This document shows, one piece after another, positions 31,261 to 39,371 of a stretch of DNA of 64,000 nucleotides; the stretch's first letter is position 1, and every line of letters begins with the position of its first letter. Source of the stretch: an uncultured bacterium (lineage in GTDB: Bacteria; Bacteroidota; Ignavibacteria; UBA10030; BY39). The position numbers were made by a program, and so were the translations under genes. The notes under the pieces were generated by a model. That model saw only the letters and a program-made list of their open reading frames with translations, did no database searches and was not told where the DNA came from. The stretch is from the NCBI GenBank assembly GCA_937967455.1, contig CALCJK010000012.1, positions 62,001 to 126,000 on the forward strand, given 5' to 3'.

Positions 31261-32541
31261 TTACTTTGCAGTAACCTGAGATTTTACCCATTTAGTGGTT
31301 ACAGATTTTGGTCTGACAATTGGGTATCCCATAGCTCTGGCTATGATTGCCTGTGCTGAAACTCCGAGTGTACGCGAAACACTAAAAAGTACAGTGTAGT
31401 ATTCAAATTCAGTCATGCCAAAGTGGTATAACAAAGCACCCGAGCCTGCATCAACGTTTGGCCATGGGTCTTTAATTTTCTGGACCTGTTTTAAAACATC
31501 TGGAACTACCTCGAAGACACGTGCAACTGTTTCGAAAACTGGATCCCCAGCACAATATTTTTTGCCAAAATCCAAGAATGCATCAAATCGAGGATCTGTT
31601 ATTCTTAAGACTGCATGTCCATAACCTGGAATTACTCTTCCAGCATTTAATGTTTCCCATGCATAGTTCTTGAGTTGTTCATGAGTTGGTACTCCATTAA
31701 ATTTCTTTATTGTGTCTAAAATCCAGGCGAGACATTCTTGATTTGCCAAACCGTGTAATGGACCAGCAAGTCCGTTTAAGCCTGCTGAAACAGCATAATA
31801 GAGATCAGATAATGCAGAAGAGACGGTTGCAGTTGTTGCTGCGCTTACATTCCCGCTTTCATGATCTGAATGTAGTGTAAGATACAAGCGCATTAATTTT
31901 GTAAAGTCACCATTTGGATCAGGTAGGCCTAACATGTGAACATAATTAGCTGCCCAATCAACACCTTTTTTAGGTGGAATTAAATCTCCTTTATTATAAC
32001 GCATTCTGTAAACACCGGCAGCAACGTTTGTTATACGCGCAATTAAATTTAAAGCATCTTCTAACATTGCTTCCCAGAAGACTTCTTTCTTCATTCCTTC
32101 ATTATATTTCTTTCGGAAAATTGACTCTCTTTCCATTACAAGAATTGCGGTGTTGAGCATTGCCATTGGATGAGAATCTTTAGGCATAGCTCTCAATACA
32201 TCCCATACATAAGAAGGCACTTCCATTCTTGCTTCTAATTCTGCTTGCAAATTTTTTAGTGTTTCTGCGTCTGGAAGCTCACCAGTACATAATAGATAAA
32301 ATATCTCTTCTGGTAGTCTTTCACGTAATTCAGCAATTGGTTTTTCTCTGATGATTAAACCTTTATCGGGCGGGACTTCTGATGTATCACAGACTAAACA
32401 TTTTACCCCTCTTTGACCGCCATAGAGTTGTTCTACTGTAACTTCTGAAATTACTTTTGAACCATGCTCCTTGACAAGATTTTTAACCTCTTCACGCCAG
32501 GATGGTATTACCTGAGCAAGTTTTTCTTTTAATGTAGCCAT
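31261..32541 (-). CDS. gltA: Citrate synthase, eukaryotic/mitochondrial type
   Basis: 426 residues. Catalytic residues lie in LAGPLHGLANQE (His), VIPGYGHAVLR (His) and WPNVDAGSGALL (Asp). Many segments follow the animal mitochondrial enzyme rather than the common hexameric bacterial one: YGGQRGVKCLV, LTLHSDHESGNVSA, LSDLYYAVSAGLNGLAG, YYTVLFSVSRTLGV and RPKS near the end. Similar eukaryote-type enzymes are known from Geobacter. AAAGGAG precedes the ATG. Monocistronic, with its own terminator. Confidence 0.95.
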   Translation of the reverse strand: MATLKEKLAQVIPSWREEVKNLVKEHGSKVISEVTVEQLYGGQRGVKCLVCDTSEVPPDKGLIIREKPIAELRERLPEEIFYLLCTGELPDAETLKNLQAELEARMEVPSYVWDVLRAMPKDSHPMAMLNTAILVMERESIFRKKYNEGMKKEVFWEAMLEDALNLIARITNVAAGVYRMRYNKGDLIPPKKGVDWAANYVHMLGLPDPNGDFTKLMRLYLTLHSDHESGNVSAATTATVSSALSDLYYAVSAGLNGLAGPLHGLANQECLAWILDTIKKFNGVPTHEQLKNYAWETLNAGRVIPGYGHAVLRITDPRFDAFLDFGKKYCAGDPVFETVARVFEVVPDVLKQVQKIKDPWPNVDAGSGALLYHFGMTEFEYYTVLFSVSRTLGVSAQAIIARAMGYPIVRPKSVTTKWVKSQVTAK

Positions 32542-32785
32542 TCTTATTTCTCCTTTTGTTGTTTAATATAATATAATAGATGAACTTTAATTATGGATTT
32601 TTGACTGATTTCTGATGAACAAAACTTTTTCTGGACTGATTCATCCAGGGGATTGGTCTATATTTATAAGAAAAGCAAATTAATCTTTCTTAATATAACA
32701 TAAAGCAACTTAAAATTCAAGAAATTATTTGGATATACATAATTAAAATATTCAGTTAAAGTCTAAATAAACAATTATTTTATTC

Positions 32786-33232
32786 TTAAACTGGATATTT
32801 TCCTGTAATATAATCAACCAAAGTTTTTATTTCGTAATCTTTCTGTTCAAGCAAATTTTTGACAATATCTCCAATAGAAATTATGCCGGTTAATTCTCTG
32901 TTTCGAAAAATTGGAATATGTCTTATTCTTTTAAGGGTCATTGTATTCATTAATGCCTGTATATCATCATCTTCTGAAGCAATAACTATATTTTCTTTTG
33001 GTGTCATTATGTCTTTAATTATTACTTGTTCGGGAGATTTTTTGGGGAATATGCATTTCTTTATGATATCACGTTCTGATACTACTCCAACAATATCTCC
33101 TGAGTTGTTTTTTACTATTAATAAACCGATTTTGTTGTTGACTAATTCCGAAACAGCTTCCATAACTGTCGAGTCTTCATTAACAACAACAACTTTTCTT
33201 CCTTTTAAATCTAATATATCTTTAGCTATCAT
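32786..33232 (-). CDS. CBS-domain pair protein
   Basis: 148 residues made of two CBS domains and little else: VVVVNEDSTVMEAVSELVNN...GVVSERDIIKKC, then IVIASEDDDIQALMNTM...GIISIGDIVKNLL. Such stand-alone proteins usually bind adenine nucleotides and act as energy or redox sensors for partner enzymes. It follows the fumarase gene by 36 bases, so it may be co-transcribed with it. The 244 bases downstream up to citrate synthase hold no gene I can see. Confidence 0.88.
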   Translation of the reverse strand: MIAKDILDLKGRKVVVVNEDSTVMEAVSELVNNKIGLLIVKNNSGDIVGVVSERDIIKKCIFPKKSPEQVIIKDIMTPKENIVIASEDDDIQALMNTMTLKRIRHIPIFRNRELTGIISIGDIVKNLLEQKDYEIKTLVDYITGKYPV

Positions 33233-33268
33233 GTTTTGCCCTTAAATTGATGAATAATTTTAATATAT

Positions 33269-34780
33269 TTATGCAAATTTTTCAAGTTCTTTACCTGATG
33301 CAGTTTCAATTTCTGCATGCAAACTATTGCCATGTGAATCCATTGTAACAATGGCAGGGAAGTCAACTACTCTTAAATGCCACATCGCTTCTGGGATTCC
33401 AAATTCTTCAAGGAAATTTACACCTTCCACTTTAATAATACATTTTGCATAAAATTGTGCTGCTCCACCAATTGCATTCAAATATACAGCACCATGTTCT
33501 TTCAACGCATCAAGTGTTTTCTTTCCCATTCCACCTTTACCTATTACTGCTCGAATTCCAAATTTTCGTATTACATCTGCCTGATATGGCTCTTCTCGAC
33601 TGCTGGTTGTTGGTCCTGCCGCATTTGCAAACCACTCTCCGTCTTTCTTTAGCATTACTGGTCCACAATGATAAATAACGCCTCCTTTTAAGTCAATCGG
33701 GGAATCATGCTTTGACAGATGTGCATGAATTGCATCTCTGCCAGTATATATTATTCCATTTAATAATACTACATCACCAACCTTTAAGGAACGAATTTTT
33801 TCTTCAGTTATTGGTGTTTCAAGTTTTATCTCTTTCCCTGTTAAAGGAATTTTATGTTCTAGTGCCATCTTTCGAATTGGTTCTGTATCTTTATACAACC
33901 ATCTCTTAATTTCACCTGTTTTTGGATCAATCACAACTCCCAATCTCCTGAATGCCCAGCAATCGTATGCAACTGAGACAAAGAAACTTGCGGGTAAGCG
34001 ATTTGCTGCTGTTATTTTGCAACCAATTAGAGTTGTTTTACCACCAAAGCCCATTGTGCCGATATTTAGTTTATTTGCATCTTCCATAATTCTTTTTTCT
34101 AACTCTGCAAGTTTAGGATCAGGATTAATATCATCGAGAGTTCTTAAGAGTTGTTGTTTTGCTAGATCATAACCTGTTGCTCTATCCGAACCAATACACA
34201 CACCTATTGCACCAACACTGCAACCGTGCCCCTGTGCTTGCCATACAGCATGCATAATACATTTTCGAACTCCCTCAAGATCACGATCTGCTCTACCAAG
34301 ATGATCAAGGTTTGTAGGTAAGGAATATTGAATATTCTTGTTTTCACAACCTCCACCTTTAAGTAAAAGTTTTACTTCAATTTCATCTTTTTCCCACTGT
34401 TCGAAATGAAATACCGGGGTTCCAGGACCAAGGTTATTTCCGGAATTCTTACCAGTAATTGAATCAACTGAGTTTGGTCTTAATCTGCCGACTTTTGTGG
34501 CTTCGGCAATTGCCTCTTCAATTGCTTTGCGCATCTGTATTTGATTAACACCAACAGGCGTATGAATATAAAAAGTTGGCATCCCCGTATCCTGACATAT
34601 TGGCGCAATTTCTTGTTGCGCCATATCAATATTTATAGCTATTGTACTGAGCGCAAGTGCGGCTTGTGTGTTTGGAGTTTCATCTTCAATTGCTTTTGCT
34701 ATTGCACGACGAACATCAGGTGGTAAGTTAGCTGATGTTTCGCTAATTAGCTCGAACATACTTTGTTTAAACTTTTCCAT
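33269..34780 (-). CDS. Fumarate hydratase, class I (iron-sulfur)
   Basis: 503 residues; alpha and beta parts fused in one chain. PICQDTGMPTF, KGGGCENKN and IGVCIGSDRATGYDLAK carry the cysteines that hold the 4Fe-4S cluster. The C-terminal part has GRDAIHAHLSKH, YHCGPVM, AAGPTTSSREEPYQ and GKGGMG. Interconverts fumarate and malate. An L(+)-tartrate dehydratase role is less likely given its size and the nearby TCA genes. Complete; ATG at 34780. Confidence 0.93.
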   Translation of the reverse strand: MEKFKQSMFELISETSANLPPDVRRAIAKAIEDETPNTQAALALSTIAINIDMAQQEIAPICQDTGMPTFYIHTPVGVNQIQMRKAIEEAIAEATKVGRLRPNSVDSITGKNSGNNLGPGTPVFHFEQWEKDEIEVKLLLKGGGCENKNIQYSLPTNLDHLGRADRDLEGVRKCIMHAVWQAQGHGCSVGAIGVCIGSDRATGYDLAKQQLLRTLDDINPDPKLAELEKRIMEDANKLNIGTMGFGGKTTLIGCKITAANRLPASFFVSVAYDCWAFRRLGVVIDPKTGEIKRWLYKDTEPIRKMALEHKIPLTGKEIKLETPITEEKIRSLKVGDVVLLNGIIYTGRDAIHAHLSKHDSPIDLKGGVIYHCGPVMLKKDGEWFANAAGPTTSSREEPYQADVIRKFGIRAVIGKGGMGKKTLDALKEHGAVYLNAIGGAAQFYAKCIIKVEGVNFLEEFGIPEAMWHLRVVDFPAIVTMDSHGNSLHAEIETASGKELEKFA

Positions 34781-34908
34781 ACAGCTCCTCTGATTGTTTT
34801 CGATTAAATTTTTTAAAATTACTTTTTAAAGATAAGAAGGAGAAAGATTTAATACAAATTTTTTGTATTTATTTTCTTAAAATGATTAAAATTTCAAAGA
34901 TTTTTAAA

Positions 34909-34928
34909 AATACCCCTAATGGGGTATT
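34909..34928. promoter_or_regulatory. Perfect 8-bp inverted repeat, candidate operator (CsoR/CstR-like)
   Basis: Half-sites AATACCCC and GGGGTATT separated by TAAT. The core TACCCC-N4-GGGGTA resembles operators of CsoR/CstR-family copper or persulfide sensors. TTGACT begins in the last two bases of the repeat (34927-34932) and TATAAT is at 34955-34960, though their 22-base spacing is not ideal. It lies about 78 bases before peptide A and about 130 bases upstream of the divergent fumarase. A bidirectional terminator is less likely because no gene ends here. Confidence 0.45.
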
Positions 34929-35006
34929 GACTTTTTGAAGTTTGAAAAATAAATTATAATCGTTAATTAATAAAAAGTGGCTAAAAATAAATGAAAGGGT
35001 AAAAAA

Positions 35007-35244
35007 ATGAAAGTATTTTTAATTAAGTTTACTAATTCTTCTGATATTCCATTTATATAATCCTATTCCTGCTATTTAGGATACAAACCCAACTTCTTTC
35101 CAATGCCTTTCTGCTCTTGAAAGATGTAAAAAATCTTGTTATGAAGTATATAAAGAGTCATGGTACTTAAGAATGGCATGTGTATCCGGATGTTATTTAG
35201 CATTTATGAATTGTCATCTTGGAGATCCAATAGGTATATTATAA
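35007..35244 (+). pseudogene. Six-cysteine secreted peptide A, broken by frameshift and amber codon
   Basis: ATG 35007 has GAAAGGG just upstream. Read in that frame it ends after 17 codons (35058-35060). Removing one A at 35021-35022 gives a fine signal peptide, MKVFLLSLLILLIF...PIPA, then an in-frame TAG at 35077-35079, then a mature peptide to TAA 35242-35244. The core has six cysteines spaced x6, x3, x13, x3, x6, identical to the intact peptide at 39085; 15 of the 37 core residues match. No alternative start lies between the TAG and the first cysteine. Either a recent pseudogene or partly sequencing error. Confidence 0.72.
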
Positions 35245-35258
35245 TTAGGTATTAATTT

Positions 35259-36209
35259 ATGTTATTTTTAGTAATTTTTTTGTTTGTAAGTTTAACTAAT
35301 TCTGCTTTAGCTCAAACAAAAAGCTATAACAGTAATCAAGCAGTAGGTTCGATTGAAAGAATTTTTTCAATTGAATCTACTGCTCAAGATTTATTATTGC
35401 AAATTGATGATATCCAGGTATTAAGTAATGAAGAAATATTACTTGCTGATAATTTAGATTTATCTGTTAAAGTATATAATAAGGAAGGAATATTAAAAAA
35501 GAAGTTATCTATTAATGAGATTAGGGATTTGAATTATAAATTTCCATTTCGAATCGCAAAATCCGATAATTATCTCGCAATTGTTGCTTACAACACTCCA
35601 TATATTTACATCTTATCGAGTAAATATGAATATTTAAGAACCATTAAAACTAAAGGTATTGTATTTGAAATTGGTATCGACAAGGATGAAAATATTTGGA
35701 CTGGAGTTAATACAGGTATAAAGTATTACACATTGTTTAAATATGATATTAACGGAAATGTTTTAGATACAATTCCTCTGAAGAATTCAACAGGTAATTT
35801 ATTACAAGATTTTTTTCATTTTGTTATTACTGAAGAAGGATATATTATAGTAACTTATATATATCTTAATAAAATTGAAATTTGGAAAACCAATGGAGAT
35901 TTCATAAGAGAATTTTCAATTAAAGATATGCCGTTAAAGCCGGAATATATAGATACAGAAGATATAAAAGTTCCCAAGGGAGTTATAATTGGCAGTGTAA
36001 CATACATTAATGAAGAGTTGTATTTATTAGGCGGACATTACACAGAAAAACCTTTTAAAGATATTTATGTGTATAATATTCTGGGTGAGTATATTAAGAA
36101 GTTAATTCTTTCAGATGCAGCATCACAAATTTATATCACAAGTAATAAATTTTTGTATGCAGTCGAAAATAAAAAAACCAAGGTTTCTAAATATAAGATT
36201 AATGATTAA
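35259..36209 (+). CDS. Secreted six-bladed beta-propeller-like protein A
   Basis: 316 residues with signal peptide 1-18 (ending ALAQ). The rest is all-beta with blade-like repeats of about 45 residues: VKVYNKEGILKKKL, IYILSSKYEYLRTI, LFKYDINGNVLDT, IEIWKTNGDFIREF, IYVYNILGEYIKKL. This matches NHL/TolB-like six-bladed propellers such as the BF3164-like family of Bacteroidota. Clear homologue of the copy B protein (IPLKNSTG / IPLKHSSG, YVYNILGEY / YVMNILGEF). No lipobox. Probably periplasmic, binding a peptide or partner; function unknown. 14 bases after the peptide A stop. Confidence 0.78.
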   Translation: MLFLVIFLFVSLTNSALAQTKSYNSNQAVGSIERIFSIESTAQDLLLQIDDIQVLSNEEILLADNLDLSVKVYNKEGILKKKLSINEIRDLNYKFPFRIAKSDNYLAIVAYNTPYIYILSSKYEYLRTIKTKGIVFEIGIDKDENIWTGVNTGIKYYTLFKYDINGNVLDTIPLKNSTGNLLQDFFHFVITEEGYIIVTYIYLNKIEIWKTNGDFIREFSIKDMPLKPEYIDTEDIKVPKGVIIGSVTYINEELYLLGGHYTEKPFKDIYVYNILGEYIKKLILSDAASQIYITSNKFLYAVENKKTKVSKYKIND

Positions 36210-36244
36210 TCTGCAGTTGGTAATATAATTCAAGTTAAACTAAT

Positions 36245-36716
36245 ATGAAAAATAATATCAGGAGAATTTTTTTCTTCTTATTTATAATAATACTTTTTAC
36301 CATTGTTACTTATAATATTTCTAAGAAAGAAAGAATAGATATTAAGATTCATGAATTTGATTCAATTGTAAGGCAAATTATTGATTCTATAGTTATTAAT
36401 ACAAATAAAAAATTTTACGCAATAACATTTATTGATCCATTAGACTTTAATTGTCCACCGTGTTTCAACAATATAATTTCTTATTTGAGATTTATTAAAG
36501 ATAATGGTGTTGACCAGGATTTGCCAATATTTTAAAATGACAAGAGTTTTAATCAACTATGGTATAGATTTAGAGTTCAAAAGATTAAATAATTTAAAAG
36601 ATTTAGAAAAAAGTATTGTATTTATTATCAATAACAAAAAAGAAATTATTTGTAATTTTGAGTTTCCAATCACAGAAGAAGACAAAAGAATAATAATGTC
36701 TTATATTAATAATTAA
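36245..36716 (+). pseudogene. Membrane-anchored CxxC thioredoxin-like protein A, frameshifted
   Basis: The first frame (36245-36535) encodes an N-terminal transmembrane helix (IFFFLFIIILFTIVTY) and FNCPPCFNNII, a thioredoxin-type CPPC site. It stops just after DLPIF. The +1 frame continues at once with KMTRVLINYGIDLEFK and ends in IINNKKEIICNFEFP, matching VSDKNRKILFAG in the copy B protein. Deleting one T from the run at 36530-36533 joins the two into about 157 residues. Probable single-base frameshift. Programmed slippage or assembly error are possible. Confidence 0.68.
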
Positions 36717-36719
36717 ATT

Positions 36720-37589
36720 ATGATACGTATTAAGAATTTAACTAAGATCTACAAAAAAAATATAATTGCATTAAGAAATATAACAATAGATTTACCTAAT
36801 AATAATATTATTGCTATCCTGGGATTAAATGGGGCTGGTAAAAGCACTTTGATGAAAATCTTATTAGGTTTAGTAAAACCAACTTCTGGTTACGTAAATA
36901 TTAATGATAGTGGTGAGGTTTCTAAATTTAAATTCTCATATTTGCCGGAAAATTTTCTCATGGATAAAAACATTAAGGTCATTGACTTTTTACAGTTCTT
37001 TGGCAAACTTTATGGAATTGAAAAAAATAAATTAAATATTTCTATCGAACAATATTTGCATTTATTTGAAATCTATGATTTCAGAAATAAAAAAATGGGA
37101 GATTTGTCTAAAGGAATGAATATTAAAGTTGGACTCATACAAGCCCTTCTCAAAAAAGCTGATTATTATTTGTTAGATGAACCTACAGAGGGATTAGATC
37201 CAATTTCAAGATTGAAGATGAGAGAAATTATATTTAAGCTTAAATCGGAGGGTTCGACGGTTATAATTAATTCTCATATATTAGCAGAGTTAGAACTATT
37301 CGCAGATTTCTATGTAATATTGCACAAAGGTGAATTAATAGATTATAAGTTCTCAAAGGACCTTTCAGGTCAAGCTAAATATGAAGTTGAAATCTCAGAA
37401 TTACCCAAGGATAATTATTTTAATTATATGAAAAAAGATTCAAGCTGGATTTGTAATATTAATGGGATAGAAAACCTTAAAGATTTTATAACTCATATTG
37501 ACTCAATGTCCATAAAAATTTTAAATATTAAGCCTATAACATCTTCACTGGAAGAATATTTTAATTCGCTGATACAAAAGCAAATATGA
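36720..37589 (+). CDS. ABC transporter ATPase A (CcmA/DrrA-like)
   Basis: 289 residues. Walker A GLNGAGKST, Q-loop region YLPENFLM, signature LSKGMN (in place of LSGGQ), Walker B YYLLDEPTEGLDP, switch histidine INSHILAE. A roughly 70-residue C-terminal extension resembles that of ABC-2 exporter ATPases. Cytoplasmic, powers the two permeases that follow; overlaps permease 1 by 4 bases. Starts 3 bases after the thioredoxin-like pseudogene. Confidence 0.93.
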   Translation: MIRIKNLTKIYKKNIIALRNITIDLPNNNIIAILGLNGAGKSTLMKILLGLVKPTSGYVNINDSGEVSKFKFSYLPENFLMDKNIKVIDFLQFFGKLYGIEKNKLNISIEQYLHLFEIYDFRNKKMGDLSKGMNIKVGLIQALLKKADYYLLDEPTEGLDPISRLKMREIIFKLKSEGSTVIINSHILAELELFADFYVILHKGELIDYKFSKDLSGQAKYEVEISELPKDNYFNYMKKDSSWICNINGIENLKDFITHIDSMSIKILNIKPITSSLEEYFNSLIQKQI

Positions 37590-38386
37590 ATACTTTGATA
37601 AAATATACATTCAGAAATGTATTTTATAATCCCTTAGTTAATATTTTAAATTGTTTACAATTAATAATAATTATTATATGTACTTTTTTCTTGAATTTTA
37701 TTTATGACAGTTCTGGTCAAATTGCTATTGTAAAAATTTTCGGTAGTAATATATTGGCAAATATTTTCTTTAACGAGATACTTCCTACGTTAAGTTATCT
37801 TTTAATTTTTGTAATCCTTATCATTATAATAATCTCTTTTGGCAATTTATACACAAGGTTGTATAATAATCCATTCAATAAACTGATATTAATTAGTAAT
37901 ATCTCAAGGGTAAAATTAATTTTATGTGGTTTCTCAGGAATAAATTTGTATTTTTTAATTAATTTTGCATTCTTTTCAACCGCTCTATCTTTAATAATAT
38001 ATTTCAAAACTGATGATTTTATAACAGAAGCTTTCATTTTATTTACTAACCTTTTTCTTTTTTTGTTATCGCTTTCGGTTATTATTAATTTATTTGGTTT
38101 TTTATTAAAAAATGAATCAATATCTTCACTTATCGGTATATTATTTCCAGTTCTTATATCTCCATACATATCAAAAGTAGTAAATAATGCTGATCCTTTT
38201 TTAGAAAAAATTTTATTGGCGATATATTACTTAATTCCTCCTTTAACTATAGAACTAGATAATAGTTTAAAAATTTACGACACACATATTTATAATATGG
38301 ATAAGATATTATTAACGATACCTTATATTTTCTTTTATCTTTTAATAGTTTTATACCTCTTTAAAAAAGTAGACATTAATGATTAG
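37586..38386 (+). CDS. ABC-2-type permease A1
   Basis: 266 residues, six predicted membrane helices, very A+T-rich. Opens with NTLIKYTFRNVFYNPLVN, an amphipathic coupling segment also found at the start of permease B1 (TKINLRSLFINPV). No catalytic domain. Together with A2 and the ATPase it makes a one-ATPase/two-permease exporter like LanFEG-type immunity transporters. Overlaps the ATPase gene by 4 bases and the next gene by 8. Confidence 0.72.
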   Translation: MNTLIKYTFRNVFYNPLVNILNCLQLIIIIICTFFLNFIYDSSGQIAIVKIFGSNILANIFFNEILPTLSYLLIFVILIIIIISFGNLYTRLYNNPFNKLILISNISRVKLILCGFSGINLYFLINFAFFSTALSLIIYFKTDDFITEAFILFTNLFLFLLSLSVIINLFGFLLKNESISSLIGILFPVLISPYISKVVNNADPFLEKILLAIYYLIPPLTIELDNSLKIYDTHIYNMDKILLTIPYIFFYLLIVLYLFKKVDIND

Positions 38387-39038
38387 TGCGAATAATAATG
38401 AATTAAAAAAGTATATTATTTGGTTTGTAATATTTTTTATTTCAACAAATCTGTTTGCAGGATATATTTATTCCACAAATAAAATTATACAGGAAAAAAT
38501 AATTGAACAAATTGAAAAGAAAATTTCCGATAAATATATTGTGGAAATGACAAGATTAGGGATGGAAACCAATCGTAACAATAAGGCGTTTGTTTTGTAC
38601 ATGACAATTAATTTTGCTTTTCAAAAATTGTATTCGTTGTTTTTATTTATTCTTATATGTTGGGGGTTATTTAGCTTGTGGTTTGATACTCGTTTATCTT
38701 TTAAAAACATTACAATTGCTGGTTTAACATCTAGTTTTATTCTAGCAGTTGGTACCTTAATAGATATGGCTTTGATTTTCATCACTGGTCAAATAGGTTC
38801 GCATTTTGGGTTAACATTATTTATAAATACTTTCGGATTACATCATTTATTAACTCGTATCATCCGAAATTTTAATATTATAACTCTTCTTTTCATTGGA
38901 TATTTTTCATTACTGGTAAGCAAACTATATAATGAGAAATTGATTGTACTCTTTATTTTATCATTTATTTCTGTTTTAAGCTTAATTCTTGTTACATATT
39001 TAGTTGGCATTCATTTAGATTTGCATACTGGGTTTTAG
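38379..39038 (+). CDS. Membrane protein / permease A2 (Yip1-like layout)
   Basis: 219 residues, about six hydrophobic helices, with a charged extracytoplasmic stretch after the first. It is a homologue of the last protein of copy B: EMTRLGMETNRNNKAF / EMTEKGINAIIHNPAM after helix 1, and NTFGLHHLL / NYYSLHPFI later. The family is not certain; a Yip1-type or second ABC permease role fits. Last gene of copy A; a short gap leads to peptide B. Confidence 0.62.
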   Translation: MISANNNELKKYIIWFVIFFISTNLFAGYIYSTNKIIQEKIIEQIEKKISDKYIVEMTRLGMETNRNNKAFVLYMTINFAFQKLYSLFLFILICWGLFSLWFDTRLSFKNITIAGLTSSFILAVGTLIDMALIFITGQIGSHFGLTLFINTFGLHHLLTRIIRNFNIITLLFIGYFSLLVSKLYNEKLIVLFILSFISVLSLILVTYLVGIHLDLHTGF

Positions 39039-39040
39039 AA

Positions 39041-39052
39041 ATGATTAATCAT
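39041..39052. repeat. 12-base perfect palindrome before peptide B
   Basis: ATGATTAATCAT, 2 bases past the permease A2 stop and 32 bases before the peptide B start. Too short a hairpin for a terminator. It could be an operator or chance in A+T-rich DNA. Confidence 0.25.
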
Positions 39053-39084
39053 ATGTTATATTTGTTTTAAGTATTAGGATTTTT

Positions 39085-39327
39085 ATGATAATAGTAATTT
39101 TAAATTACAAGAAAATATATTATGCTATTTTGATGTTGGCATTTTTAACATCTAATAATTTTACAATCAATCAAGTTTACGCAGTAGAAGAAAGCTGGTG
39201 TTTGATAGCTTTAAGAAGATGCGTAGCTGAGTGTAAACGTACATTTGGTGAATCTAACCCAATTACATGGAGCTGTATCACAGGTTGTAATATAGCTTAT
39301 TTAAATTGCATATATGATATTTTTTAA
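39085..39327 (+). CDS. Secreted six-cysteine peptide B
   Basis: 80 residues. Sec signal peptide about 1-33 (hydrophobic YYAILMLAFLTS, cleavage near QVYA), leaving about 47 residues. Six cysteines spaced x6, x3, x13, x3, x6. The spacing is mirror-symmetric; in a helix the first three fall at i, i+7, i+11 and the last three at j, j+4, j+11, so they can staple two antiparallel helices. The inner C-x3-C...C-x3-C pair recalls plant alpha-hairpinins. I know no named family. Likely roles: bacteriocin-like toxin, signal peptide or metal/redox peptide, processed and exported by the genes after it. Confidence 0.7.
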   Translation: MIIVILNYKKIYYAILMLAFLTSNNFTINQVYAVEESWCLIALRRCVAECKRTFGESNPITWSCITGCNIAYLNCIYDIF

Positions 39328-39371
39328 GTCATTATAGGTTTAGAAATATTTTTTTAATTCTGAGAAACTAA

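Larger units (their letters stand above)
35007..39038 (+). other. Six-cysteine peptide cassette, copy A (partly decayed)
   Basis: Gene order: six-Cys peptide (broken), secreted propeller, CxxC thioredoxin-like (frameshifted), ABC ATPase, permease 1, permease 2. Every member has a homologue in the same order in copy B directly downstream. Genes overlap or nearly touch from the ATPase on, so it is one transcript. It is a plus-strand block set in minus-strand neighbours and visibly more A+T-rich than they are. Confidence 0.75.

Noticed and set aside
32859-33245. 128-codon plus-strand ORF opposite the CBS protein
   Set aside because: Fully antisense to a conserved two-CBS protein with no recognisable content.
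34909-34928. Hairpin as a transcription terminator
   Set aside because: No gene ends at this site on either strand and the following T runs are weak; an operator fits its place before the cassette better.
35077-35079. Amber codon in peptide A read as pyrrolysine or another recoded residue
   Set aside because: A frameshift also disrupts the same gene, no pyrrolysine machinery is seen, and the intact peptide B has no such codon. Decay is the simpler view.
36504-36716. Separate small gene of 70 codons
   Set aside because: It starts inside the upstream gene and its content continues that gene's thioredoxin-like domain after a one-base shift.
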